From positions 1 through 64,000 of the forward strand of contig JADEXV010000008.1 of assembly GCA_015206945.1 (NCBI GenBank): a DNA stretch of 64,000 nt. The letters are read 5' to 3'. Below, piece by piece: positions 17,285 to 26,019 of this stretch. The stretch is from Nostocales cyanobacterium LEGE 12452 (GTDB taxonomy: Bacteria > Cyanobacteriota > Cyanobacteriia > Cyanobacteriales > Nostocaceae). The notes under the pieces were generated by a model. The model ran no database searches, was not told where the DNA came from, and saw only the letters and a list, made by a program, of their open reading frames with translations. A program made the translations under genes and the position numbers. Every line of letters starts with the position of its first letter. Positions within the stretch are counted from its first letter, which is position 1.

Positions 17285-18511
17285 ACCACACGGATTTAGC
17301 CCATAGCGAGCTAAACGATGTTCTAACTCATTAGCATCAAGATTTGAATAACGTTCTTTTAACCACTGTTTTGCTGTTCCTTGTTCATAAGCTTGTAAAA
17401 ACTCAACTTTCAGAGCTTGTGTTGGTAGCAAATCTATGTTTGATCGCGCTACGGCTTCACCAGCCCATTGAATGGCTCCCTCGCCACTGTAATATTGTTT
17501 GCGGACAGCACCAACACATTCTTCTAAGGTGGGCTTGCGGTGAAAAACTCTAGTATGATTTGCCATCCTGAGTGCATCACGCTCTGGATCGATTCGCCAA
17601 TTGCCATTTTCATCTTGCTGCCATAAGTTATCTTTGGCGGTAGCTCCTTGTTCATCGTCAGCAATAAACTGACGCATACCTGCGCTTCTTCGGATGTTCC
17701 CGGCAACAATTGTTACAGCTGCTTGATCGATTAACAGACAGCATTCAACTGAATTTAATTGTCTTCCCACAGCCTTGCTCAGGATGGAAGCACAACGCTG
17801 ATAAAGTCCGGGCAATTTCACCGGATTTGCAACTCCTCCAAAGCCGTTGAGAGTTTCTCCTGCTTTTCGGACATCGCTGATATCAACTAATACTTCAACT
17901 TTTGCTGAAAATTGTTCATCAGTAGAGAGTTCTAATAAGGCTTGATATGATTCAACCCAACCTTCACGGCTATCGCCAACGTGAATAGTGACGTTATTGC
18001 CTTCTATATGAGTTTCAGTATATTCACGTCGCTGTTGGACAGGAGTGCTGCCAATTTCACCTTTTACAGTGACATTCAGTTGATTACGAATCGCAGGCAA
18101 CTGGTTAATAAATTGTGGTTCTATGACGGCTCCAGTACCACAGCCCATCATTGCTAGATCCATCATTAAGCCGAAGGCACTCCAGTCTTCGAGATTAGTA
18201 GAAGTGCAATTATAAGCACCGGAAAAGTTCTTTGGCTTGGTTATCCAGTCTGTACCACCAACCCATAGCCAGCGTCCACTGGGCATAGCTTTCAAGTTGC
18301 GCTGCATCTTATCCAGCGTGGCAGCTTCTTCTTGAGTTAGCTTTCCCAATTCGACTAAGCCGAGTAGAGTGCGATCGCATACCTCATCCCATGTTTCCCT
18401 TAGTCCCGCCTTTGTCCGGCGGCTATAGGTTCTAAAAAATACGGGATTAGCAGCCGGTGCAGTTTCTGGAAACCTTGCACTCTGGCGTGTTCTTTCGAGA
18501 TTCTGAACCAT
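17285..18511 (-). CDS. nrdJ: Adenosylcobalamin-dependent ribonucleoside-triphosphate reductase, N-terminal exon
   Basis: Exon 1 encodes 409 residues of the RTPR-type class II ribonucleotide reductase. Visible features are PSGRWLWVGGTDW, GAYNCTSTNLEDW with the first redox-pair cysteine (Cys102), GCGTGAVIEPQF, the SREGWVESYQ region, and GNIRRSAGMRQF. It ends LNPCG, so the thiyl-radical cysteine (Cys408) is the second-last residue before the intron. Without splicing the product is a 410-residue dead-end protein lacking half the active site. The ATG at 18509-18511 is preceded by a long leader that is duplicated 505 bases upstream. Confidence 0.9.
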
Positions 18512-18722
18512 ATATTAAGTGTCTTGCGTTCTTGTTGCGTGCGGACAGATTATGACTATACGCCAAGTAGTTTGAGTATTAAAGATTGTCAAATTGTCCA
18601 CTTTACGCTAGCTCTACCCGGCACTAATTACAACAGAAATTTATGATGTATAATGTCCTCTCCCCTTGGGTAAGAGATATATACTTTGTTTTAATTAGCA
18701 CATCTTAGTTGTGGGTAATATC
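18512..18722 (-). promoter_or_regulatory. nrdJ leader/promoter region, copy A of a duplicated leader
   Basis: Starting at the base next to the nrdJ ATG, this region matches 19017-19227 at a constant offset of 505. The first ~105 bases differ at one position, then a 14-base block differs completely, then 35 bases are identical again, and then similarity fades. On the coding strand it contains GACAATTTGACAAT and a TATACAT -10-like box. I see no B12-box typical of a cobalamin riboswitch. It probably holds promoter and leader-RNA signals. Confidence 0.6.
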
Positions 18723-18833
18723 ATGTTCGCATAATTAATTAGTTATGATTCCGACAGTCATTGCACCCCTTCGAACTGAGGAGCGAGTCCAGGTGAGAGC
18801 AGGTTTATGATGCCTGCCCTAGCAGAGGTTAGG

Positions 18834-19016
18834 TTATTTCATTTGTTGATCAGATGGTGTGCAACTTCCTTTTATAAGTTGCAACTCAAAAGGGCTAAGT
18901 TGAACGTGCAGCGTCCCACAATTGGATAGTGCCAACACTCCTAAAGCCGAGAGGGGTATTAACAAAGCAGTCACCGAACCAATAATGGCAACATTAATAA
19001 TGGGTTTTCGAAGCAT
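18834..19016 (-). CDS. Small membrane protein under a duplicated nrdJ leader
   Basis: A 60-residue frame whose ATG abuts copy B of the nrdJ leader in exactly the same way as the nrdJ ATG abuts copy A. That is the main reason to believe it is translated. It has one hydrophobic helix (about residues 7-30, NVAIIGSVTALLIPLSALGVLALS), then Cys33 and a polar tail with a second Cys. It could be an anchored or exported peptide. I do not recognise the family, and nothing in it relates to nucleotide metabolism. Confidence 0.5.
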   Translation of the reverse strand: MLRKPIINVAIIGSVTALLIPLSALGVLALSNCGTLHVQLSPFELQLIKGSCTPSDQQMK

Positions 19017-19227
19017 ATATTAAGTGTCTTGCGTTCTTGTTGCGTGCGGACAGATTATGACTATACGCCAAGTAGTTTTAGTATTAAAGATTGTCAAATT
19101 GTCCACTTTACGCCAGATATACTCTTCACTAATTACAACAGAAATTTATGATGTATAATGTCTATCACCCTTAGACGGGAGATAGAAACTGCGTTCTAAT
19201 TAGTACATATTCAGCTATGAGTAAATT
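19017..19227 (-). promoter_or_regulatory. Copy B of the duplicated nrdJ-type leader
   Basis: Near-identical to 18512-18722 (see that entry for the pattern of identity). It drives the 60-aa gene on the minus strand and lies back to back with tilS, so the tilS promoter must lie in or beside it. The diverged 14-base block at about 19121-19134 separates two fully conserved blocks. Confidence 0.6.
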
Positions 19228-19235
19228 ATTTTTAT

Positions 19236-20228
19236 ATGGTATGGACTCCCGTACATGCAAAAATACATCGCACCATCCGATCGCGCCACTTATTTGAGCG
19301 CAATCGGCGGCTATTAGTCGCTGTCTCTGGGGGGCAAGATTCTTTGTGTTTAATAAAATTACTTTTAGATTTACAATCCAAATGGGATTGGCACTTAGGT
19401 ATCGCTCACTGCGATCATCGCTGGCGTCCCGACTCCCAAGCTAATGCTAACCATGTCGAAAACTTAGCAAAAACTTGGGGTATATCCTTTTATTTAGAAA
19501 CAGCGAACAAACCGATAAATAGTGAAGCGGCTGCACGCGATTGGCGCTATCAAGTTTTAAGTGCGATCGCTCAAGCAAATAATTATCAATATATAGTTAC
19601 AGGACACACCGCTAGCGATCGCGCCGAAACTCTCCTCTATAATTTAATTCGCGGTACTGGTGCTGATGGTTTACAAGCCTTGACTTGGCAACGCCCTCTA
19701 ACTACAGGCATTGTGTTAGTGCGTCCACTTTTAGAAATTACTCGAATACAAACAGAGCAATTTTGTCAAGAATTTAAATTACCAATTTGGGAAGATTCCA
19801 CCAATCAAGATTTGCAATATGCCCGCAACCGCATTCGCCAAGAATTATTACCATATTTGCGAGATAATTTCAATCCAAAAGTAGAATCAGCCCTAGCCCA
19901 AACTGCAGAACTTTTACAAGCAGAAGTGGAATATTTAGAAAAAGCTGCCCAGCAGTTGCGGGGTGCGGCATTGGGCGTGAGACATGAAGAAGATTCCCTT
20001 ACTGTTCTTCCCTTACGGTTAAATCGTCGGGTATTACAGAAAGCACCACTGGCGTTGCAACGTCGGGTGATGCGTCAGGTATTGCAGCAAATACTGACTG
20101 ATGCGCCCAGTTTTGAACACATTGAAAAATTAACGGCTTTAATTATAGCGCCCAACCGATCGCAAACCGATCCATTTCCTGGCGGTGCGATCGCTCAAGT
20201 AGAAGGCGACTGGATCTGTTTGAAATAG
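19236..20228 (+). CDS. tilS: tRNA(Ile)-lysidine synthase
   Basis: A 330-residue enzyme that converts C34 of the CAU-anticodon isoleucine tRNA to lysidine, using ATP and lysine, and so makes AUA decodable. The PP-loop motif SGGQDS is at residues 31-36. HCDHRWRPDSQANA, VTGHTASDRAETLLYNLIRGTG and NRIRQELLPYLR are standard TilS segments. The C-terminal part is short compared with enterobacterial TilS, as in other cyanobacteria. The ATG at 19236 gives MVWTPVHAKIHRTIRSR, a plausible N-terminus just ahead of the PP-loop. Confidence 0.93.
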   Translation: MVWTPVHAKIHRTIRSRHLFERNRRLLVAVSGGQDSLCLIKLLLDLQSKWDWHLGIAHCDHRWRPDSQANANHVENLAKTWGISFYLETANKPINSEAAARDWRYQVLSAIAQANNYQYIVTGHTASDRAETLLYNLIRGTGADGLQALTWQRPLTTGIVLVRPLLEITRIQTEQFCQEFKLPIWEDSTNQDLQYARNRIRQELLPYLRDNFNPKVESALAQTAELLQAEVEYLEKAAQQLRGAALGVRHEEDSLTVLPLRLNRRVLQKAPLALQRRVMRQVLQQILTDAPSFEHIEKLTALIIAPNRSQTDPFPGGAIAQVEGDWICLK

Positions 20229-20396
20229 TTATACCAATTTGAAAAATGATTGCGACAGATGGGAAACTAAAACACTTATCCAATAGATGTTTCACAATCC
20301 AAAATCTAAAATCGTTCGACTGAGCGTAGCCGTTCGCGTAGCGTTCTACAAGAAAGTCTAAAATCCAAAATGGTATTAAAGTCATGAGTTAAGAAT

Positions 20397-20499
20397 AAAT
20401 TTGGCGTTGCTGAATCATGGGATGATTTCACTCAATTTGAAACGAATTATCAATGGTTTCACCTACCAATTCATCCCGCATTTATGCAACGCCAAATTT
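20397..20499. mobile_element. 103-bp MITE-like element
   Basis: Imperfect 29-bp terminal inverted repeats start AAATTTGGCGTTGC at each end; the first 14 bases and the last 7 of each repeat agree. The interior has no reading frame. The GGCGTTGC end is typical of small non-autonomous elements dispersed in Nostoc-like genomes. It lies between tilS and the lectin-like gene. Confidence 0.55.
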
Positions 20500-20520
20500 C
20501 TTTAACTTTACCATTTATAC

Positions 20521-20937
20521 TTACTGGGGCACTGGGAAGAATCCACCAATAGATCGCCAGTTATTGTTGATACCAGACCAATCGCTAACCCCTTCTTGCC
20601 ACCAGCTTGTGTAGACTCGCCCATCGTTACCAACTACAAATAAGTCGAGTATTCCTGGCCGACGAGCAACGGCACTGACACGTGCATCTACTGGGAAGAA
20701 TCCACCAATAGGTCGCCAGTTATTGTTGACGCCAGACCAATCGCCAACCCCTTCTTGCCACCAGCTTGTATAGACTCGCCCATCGTTACCAACCACAAAT
20801 AAGTCTAGCTGTTCAGATTTGCGAGCAACTGCGCTTACTAAGGAAAAAGAAACTGCTTTTGCTTGATCTGGAAAGCAAGAAACTCCCAAAACAGAAGCTA
20901 ATACAAGAGGAGCAAATTTTCTAAAAAATTTCATCAT
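20521..20937 (-). CDS. Secreted two-repeat PLL-type (lectin-like propeller) protein
   Basis: A 138-residue protein with a signal peptide (MMKFFRKFAPLVLASVLGVS, cut after the AKA near residue 28). It then has two nearly identical repeats of about 47 residues. Each carries LDLFVVGNDGRVYTSWWQEG, then DWSG, NNWR and IGGFFPV. This repeat resembles one blade of PLL-type fucose-binding lectins, which normally have seven. Two blades cannot close a propeller alone, so it may oligomerise or be a shortened gene. A Shine-Dalgarno-like GGAGGGAAT precedes the ATG. It is probably periplasmic or extracellular. Confidence 0.7.
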   Translation of the reverse strand: MMKFFRKFAPLVLASVLGVSCFPDQAKAVSFSLVSAVARKSEQLDLFVVGNDGRVYTSWWQEGVGDWSGVNNNWRPIGGFFPVDARVSAVARRPGILDLFVVGNDGRVYTSWWQEGVSDWSGINNNWRSIGGFFPVPQ

Positions 20938-21508
20938 TCCCTCCTGAAATTCTCTTTATACAAAGTTGAATTTCTTATATGTAGAGGTAATTTATCATCT
21001 ATCTTTATTCTCTTAAAAAGAAAAATATATTTTTACAATATATAAATAAATATCTTTACAAAATCAACTCACAACCTATAGCAATACTAAATAATTAGTG
21101 AGGTAGAAAAATCCTAAAAAGCTTATCAATAGGGACTTTTAACCTCCATATTTTTTCACGATTTAATTTGGATTTCTATAGAATTAGAAAGACAAGTTAA
21201 AACCTTGTTTACAGCCTCTACGAGTCAGGGAGGCGTATAGATAATACCTAAAATAACATGATATCAACTGTCAGCTTGCTATCACTTTCATAAAACTTCC
21301 TTTGTCTTTATGAAAGTTCAAAAACTCGGTTTTGGATTATCAACACTTGCAAACCTGCCAGTGATTCTGATTTAAATTGTAACGATGTCATGCGTAATCG
21401 AAAATTATGACTAATGGATAGTTAGTAAGGAGAGGGATTGGCGGAGAGGTTTTAATATGATGTACTTCATGCATTTGGAAACCTCTATAACTCCTAACTC
21501 CTAACTTG
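20938..21508. other. Intergenic region between the lectin-like gene and hmpF
   Basis: About 570 AT-rich bases. The left part must hold the promoter of the lectin-like gene. A short CTCCTAA heptamer run lies at 21488-21505, immediately after the hmpF stop codon. I see no gene, RNA or clear hairpin terminator in the rest. Confidence 0.4.
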
Positions 21509-23272
21509 CTAAGACGCTAGTAATACTGGCTGAGGCATTAAACTCTGGAGAGTATGACGCAACTGAGCGATCGCTTGGACTTGATAATCACCAGTTTCCT
21601 GGAATTGATTCAAAGATTCTGCAATTCCTTGCAGCTTTTGCCGTAATCCATCTAAAGAATCTTGAATTGGTTGTAGTGCTTCTTGATAAAGATTCACTCG
21701 ACCAGATAATTCAGCAGTTGTTCTTCGTAGGGATAGCAAGTTTTCCTCGATCGCTTTCAATTCTTGGCGCTTTTCATCTAGATCGTGAGTTTGATTGTCA
21801 ATCATTCCCTGATTGAGTTCAACACCAGAACGAATCTGCTCAATTTCACGTTCCAGCTTTTGGATTTCCTGTGAATATTGTTGTCGCTGGGTTTCAATTT
21901 GTAACAGAATCGGTTCTAAATTAATTTTGTTGTTACTTTCTTCTTCTTCAGTAACAGTATGTCCTTGCCGCCGTAGCAGTACAGCTTGATGTTGCTTGAG
22001 AAACTTCTGGTGCTGTAGCATATTGCGGCGTTGCCCCACCAAACTGGAATTTAGCATCTGATAAAGGTCTTTTTCATCAGTTAGTTCTAATTCCAAATTG
22101 ATGTGGTCATGGTCAGATGCTTGATTTAATTTAGTTTGGAGTTCTTCTATAGCTTCTTGTTTATATTTCAGTTCTTGTTCTTGATCGTGAACAAAGCTAG
22201 CGTCGATTTCTAACTTATGCTGCAAGTCTTGCACTATCTTTTGTAGTTCTTCTAAAGGCATTTTATCCAAAGCCTCCACATCAGCTTGCTTGCCGAGAAC
22301 TACGTCGCCAGATGTTGCCGCTAAAGAGTGCATCTGTTGATATAACTCTTCAGCGTTTCGTAACTGCTCTTTGACAAGCCGAGCATACTCTTGCTTACTG
22401 GTAAGGTCTGCTGTATTTATTTGTAATTGGGCTGTTTGCTGAACTAGCGAATTTTGCGCTTCTTGTAATGCATTTTGGCGATCGCTAAAAGTTTGTGATA
22501 AACGCTCAACTTCTTCTTGCTGTTGGGCGATCGCACTTTTATGCTCCTCCAGTTTTTGCCAGTGCGGGGTAAGAGCCGCTTGCTGCTTTTCGACCAATTC
22601 AAAAGCTATATGCAGGTGTTCTCTAACTGTTTCCGTAGGAGTAACACGACTAGACAAGCGATCGAGTAACTCACTCATTACTCGACTTTGCTCTTCATCC
22701 AAAACCGTCCCTTGTTGAAAATCCGCTTGGCGTTCTTCCAGGCGACGCTGCTCACCCCGTAAATGCTCCCAAGCGCCTTCCAACTCTTGGCGGTTGCGCT
22801 CAATTTCTCCTTGTAATCGTTCAATTTCCTCGCGGGAGGTGTCAACTTCCTGTTTTTGCTCCTCTAGATGTTGTACCTCATCCTCCAATTGCTGCAACTG
22901 TTCTGCTCGTACCTCCATGTCCATTTCACGGCGATTCAACTCTTGCGCCTGAAATGTTAGTGACTGTTTCCACTGATCGATCTCATCTTCCTTAAGTTTA
23001 AATTTCTCCAACTGGCGGGAAAAATTCTGCAAAATGTTGACGAGTGGACGTCCTGCTTCTTGAATCCGCTGCACTTGACGATTGGGATTGAGTTCAACCA
23101 ATACCAAAGCGCCATCATTTAATTTGCTTGCGTCCTCAGCGGCAATCACCTCTTCCGACACAGTACTCCAATTCTGGTCAGTTCGCTGACAAGCCAGCAG
23201 TTTCAGTTCGGTTTTGCCACCGCCACTGAGTAAACCACCTTTCTGTTTTTGTACTTCTGCTAAATACAGCAC
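21509..23272 (-). CDS. hmpF: Pilus motility taxis protein HmpF
   Basis: A 587-residue protein: a globular N-terminal domain of about 80 residues (start MLYLAEVQKQKGGLLSGGGK, with LALVLVELN-like strands), then continuous heptad-rich coiled coil to about residue 560. HmpF is required in Nostoc for polar type IV pilus activity, motility and hormogonium polysaccharide export. Its identity rests on the N-terminal sequence, the coiled-coil architecture and its place divergent from hmpA. It stands 383 bases from hmpA, which leaves room for two promoters. Confidence 0.88.
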   Translation of the reverse strand: MLYLAEVQKQKGGLLSGGGKTELKLLACQRTDQNWSTVSEEVIAAEDASKLNDGALVLVELNPNRQVQRIQEAGRPLVNILQNFSRQLEKFKLKEDEIDQWKQSLTFQAQELNRREMDMEVRAEQLQQLEDEVQHLEEQKQEVDTSREEIERLQGEIERNRQELEGAWEHLRGEQRRLEERQADFQQGTVLDEEQSRVMSELLDRLSSRVTPTETVREHLHIAFELVEKQQAALTPHWQKLEEHKSAIAQQQEEVERLSQTFSDRQNALQEAQNSLVQQTAQLQINTADLTSKQEYARLVKEQLRNAEELYQQMHSLAATSGDVVLGKQADVEALDKMPLEELQKIVQDLQHKLEIDASFVHDQEQELKYKQEAIEELQTKLNQASDHDHINLELELTDEKDLYQMLNSSLVGQRRNMLQHQKFLKQHQAVLLRRQGHTVTEEEESNNKINLEPILLQIETQRQQYSQEIQKLEREIEQIRSGVELNQGMIDNQTHDLDEKRQELKAIEENLLSLRRTTAELSGRVNLYQEALQPIQDSLDGLRQKLQGIAESLNQFQETGDYQVQAIAQLRHTLQSLMPQPVLLAS

Positions 23273-23655
23273 ACCGTTAGTCCTTTATTGATGCACTTAA
23301 ACTTCGTGTTTTGAGATATACCTTAAATAATTCTGTTAACTTGTCTCACTGAACCAAGGTTTAGAAGAACAAGACAGACAAAACTATAGACGCAAGATGT
23401 TACGTCTTGATACTTATAGAAGCGATCTGGTCGCGCCTTTATATTTTGTACTGATGACAGTGGTGATGACTTCCGTGTTAACACTAGCTTTGTCAAAGTG
23501 TATTACGAAAGATAAAGGTTTATAGCTTAATGTATTCCCTATGACAATCAGAATAGAGTAAAAATCTTTTCAATACTCCATAATCAATACTTAAAGAATA
23601 AGTCATAATTCACGATTCAGAATTCAGCAATACTTAAGGAGTACTTTTTAGCTAA
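23273..23655. promoter_or_regulatory. Divergent hmpF-hmpA promoter region with a J-box-like motif
   Basis: On the minus strand GGGAATACATT lies at 23531-23541, about 260 bases upstream of hmpF. It resembles the GGGAATACT-type J-box that I recall for SigJ-dependent hormogonium genes; this recall is not certain. Near hmpA, the sequence AAGGAG (about 23636-23641) lies 15 bases before the ATG. No reading frame of note is present. Confidence 0.4.
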
Positions 23656-24834
23656 ATGCAGGGAAATTTAAATGAAATTGATATTTGCAGTATCCTGCAA
23701 TTGATTGAATTAGGACAGCGAACTGGGCAACTATGGGTGGAAGCTTATAGCTCTCACCATAACAACAAACTGGGTGGAGATGGAGCAAACATTTATCGCC
23801 CTAAACAACAGTCTTGGTTCGTTTTTTTCCTTAATGGCCAAATTATCTATTGCCAAGAAGGCGAGAGTAGTTTATCCAGAATTAGCGATTATTTACGTCA
23901 TTATCGAGTTGAAATGCGACTCACCGACAAACAAATTGCCACCTTACCACCAACCGATGCGCCAGAGTATGCCTATCTTTGGGCACTCTTAGAGCGGAAT
24001 ATCATCAACCCAAAAATAGCTGGTAGTATCATTTACGGTTTAGTGCATGAAACTCTATTTGACCTACTGAGTTTACACCAAGGTAACTTCATTTTCCATC
24101 AGAGTGTGGCACTTGCTCCGCAATTAAACACTTATGAGATTGCTCCATTGGTGACAAAAATTACCAAGCAACTGCAACAATGGAAGCAACTCTATCCACA
24201 CATTCAATCTCCAGAGCAATTGCCAGTGCTATCTGACAAAGTTCAGCTACAATCCTCTTTACCAGAAGCAACCGTGAATAAGCTACAACATTGGGCTGAT
24301 GGTAAAACATCCTTGCGACAACTAGCTCGCCATCTCAACCGAGATATTTTGACAGTCGCTAAGGCAATATACCCTTATGTGCAACAAAGTTGGCTACAAC
24401 TAGTATACTCAGAGACTAATCACCCAGATACACACACGGATAGCTGGGAATTGAAAGAAAAACCGATGAGGCGGATAGTATGTATTGACGATGCGATCGC
24501 CATCGGTGAGACTATAAATTCCATCTTACAACCACAAGGTTATGAAGCGATCGCTCTTACCAATCCCTTAGAGGCACTGAGTCTGGTTTTTCAACTCAAA
24601 CCGGATTTAATTTTATGCGACATTGCCATGTCGGAATTGGAAGGATACGAGGTTTGTGCCATGCTGCGACATTCAACAGCATTTCGGCTCACACCGATTA
24701 TCATGCTGACTGGGAAAGATGGGTTTATGGATAGAGTCAAAGCTAGGATGGTCGGGGCAACAGATTATTTGACAAAACCGTTTACAGACACTGAGTTACT
24801 CATGCTCGTAGAGAAATATATCAACAATCAATGA
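23656..24834 (+). CDS. hmpA: HmpA, PatA-like response regulator (PATAN-receiver)
   Basis: A 392-residue regulator. Residues 1 to about 150 form a PATAN/DUF4388 domain, starting MQGNLNEIDICSILQLIELG with GQLWVE and FFLNGQIIYCQEG. A helical linker follows, and the receiver domain occupies about 272-392. Phosphorylation site features are Asp278-Asp279, Asp322 (LILCDIAM) and the Lys in LTKPF. PatA-type proteins link chemosensory signalling to pili. It is the first gene of hmpABCDE and is probably a phosphorylation target of HmpE. The gap to hmpB is 261 bases and may hold a second promoter. Confidence 0.9.
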   Translation: MQGNLNEIDICSILQLIELGQRTGQLWVEAYSSHHNNKLGGDGANIYRPKQQSWFVFFLNGQIIYCQEGESSLSRISDYLRHYRVEMRLTDKQIATLPPTDAPEYAYLWALLERNIINPKIAGSIIYGLVHETLFDLLSLHQGNFIFHQSVALAPQLNTYEIAPLVTKITKQLQQWKQLYPHIQSPEQLPVLSDKVQLQSSLPEATVNKLQHWADGKTSLRQLARHLNRDILTVAKAIYPYVQQSWLQLVYSETNHPDTHTDSWELKEKPMRRIVCIDDAIAIGETINSILQPQGYEAIALTNPLEALSLVFQLKPDLILCDIAMSELEGYEVCAMLRHSTAFRLTPIIMLTGKDGFMDRVKARMVGATDYLTKPFTDTELLMLVEKYINNQ

Positions 24835-25050
24835 AAATTGGGCATGGGGCATTGATTATTCCTCCCTCATCTTCTTCGTCTCCGTCGTCTATGGGGCATA
24901 TAAAGAGATCGAAGATTTGTTGATCTACTAAAAGATGAGTTAAAAGATGTTATCACAGAGTCAGTTAACTGAGTGAAACGTCAATCTCCGGGAAAATAGT
25001 GAAGACATAAAATTAATTTATACAGTTAATACTTGCGGAGGAATCAGGGA

Positions 25051-25089
25051 ATGTTCCAATTAGGAACGTCTAAATCAGGAGGTAAATAG
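25051..25089 (+). CDS. Possible 12-residue leader peptide upstream of hmpB
   Basis: The reading frame MFQLGTSKSGGK follows GGAGG at spacing 9 (25039-25043). Its last codons overlap the AGGAGGT that is the best ribosome site for hmpB, and its stop is 6 bases before the hmpB ATG. It contains a small GTTCC-loop-GGAAC hairpin. It may be chance, or a translational coupling device. Confidence 0.3.
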   Translation: MFQLGTSKSGGK

Positions 25090-25095
25090 ACACTT

Positions 25096-25461
25096 ATGAG
25101 CACAGTTCTGATTGTGGAAGACAGTATAGCGCAAAGGGAGATGATTACAGACCTCCTGAAAGCAACTGGCCTAACAGTTACCCATGCTAGTGATGGATTA
25201 GAAGCATTAGAGGCAATTCAAATAGCACCTCCAGATTTAGTGGTATTAGATATTGTCATGCCCCGAATGAACGGCTACGAAGTTTGTCGGCGGTTAAAAT
25301 CCGATCCAAAAACCCAAAATGTCCCAGTGGTTATGTGTTCTTCCAAAGGCGAAGAATTCGATCGCTATTGGGGCATGAAGCAGGGTGCAGATGCTTACAT
25401 AGCCAAACCGTTTCAACCAACCGAGTTGGTAGGAACAGTCAAACAACTGCTGCGAGGATAA
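25096..25461 (+). CDS. hmpB: HmpB, CheY-like response regulator
   Basis: A 121-residue stand-alone receiver domain. The acid pocket is EDS at residues 8-10, the phospho-acceptor is Asp52 in LVVLDIVMPRMNG, the switch Ser lies in VVMCSSKG, and the conserved lysine is in YIAKPF. With no output domain, it should act by binding pilus motor or HmpF-type partners after phosphorylation by HmpE. The AGGAGGT site lies unusually far (about 12 bases) from the ATG. hmpC starts 13 bases after its stop. Confidence 0.92.
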   Translation: MSTVLIVEDSIAQREMITDLLKATGLTVTHASDGLEALEAIQIAPPDLVVLDIVMPRMNGYEVCRRLKSDPKTQNVPVVMCSSKGEEFDRYWGMKQGADAYIAKPFQPTELVGTVKQLLRG

Positions 25462-25474
25462 GGATAAAAACAAC

Positions 25475-26005
25475 ATGGTCAGCAAACCGGACTTTTTAAG
25501 TGGCAGCGGTCAAGACCACTTTCGACCAGAATTACAAGTAGAAAGTCCTGAAGGTGAGTTACATCTGAGGTTTTACATTCCCTCGCATCAGGAGTTTGCA
25601 CTACAAGCAACTGGCATCCGAGAGGTAATTGAACTAAGTCCTGATAGAATCACCCCGATTCCTAATGCTTCTCCTTTACTTTTGGGTACTCTAAATTTAC
25701 GAGGTCGAGTTATTTGGGTGGCCGATTTGGGTCAATTTCTGGGGGAAGCAAGTGCATTAAACACGGATAGAGCTGAAATTTCGGTGATTGCCATTGAAGA
25801 GCAAGACACAATAGTGGGTTTAGCAGTAGAGGAAATCGGTGGTATGGACTGGTTGGATGTCCAGAATCTAATGCCACCAACTAGTGTTCCAGATACTATG
25901 GCTCCCTTTTTACGTGGAGAGTGGTCATTAGGTGCTAAAAATAATCAGTGTCTAAGACTGCTCGATCAAATGGCAATTGTACGAAGTGCTAGGTGGGCAG
26001 GATGA
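25475..26005 (+). CDS. hmpC: HmpC, CheW-like adaptor
   Basis: A 176-residue CheW domain with about 30 extra N-terminal residues. Core features are [21 protein letters not shown], the [24 protein letters not shown] signature, and [11 protein letters not shown]. CheW couples chemoreceptor arrays to the CheA kinase, here HmpD to HmpE. An AAGGATAA sequence precedes the ATG. Its stop codon overlaps an ATG (ATGA at 26002-26005) that is an alternative start for hmpD. Confidence 0.92.
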   Translation: MVSKPDFLSGSGQDHFRPELQVESPEGELHLRFYIPSHQEFALQATGIREVIELSPDRITPIPNASPLLLGTLNLRGRVIWVADLGQFLGEASALNTDRAEISVIAIEEQDTIVGLAVEEIGGMDWLDVQNLMPPTSVPDTMAPFLRGEWSLGAKNNQCLRLLDQMAIVRSARWAG

Positions 26006-26019
26006 AATTGGAGGAGGAA

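Noticed and set aside
18512-18722. Cobalamin riboswitch in the nrdJ leader
   Set aside because: Expected for a B12-dependent enzyme, but I find no B12-box-like GCCACTG core or matching arms.
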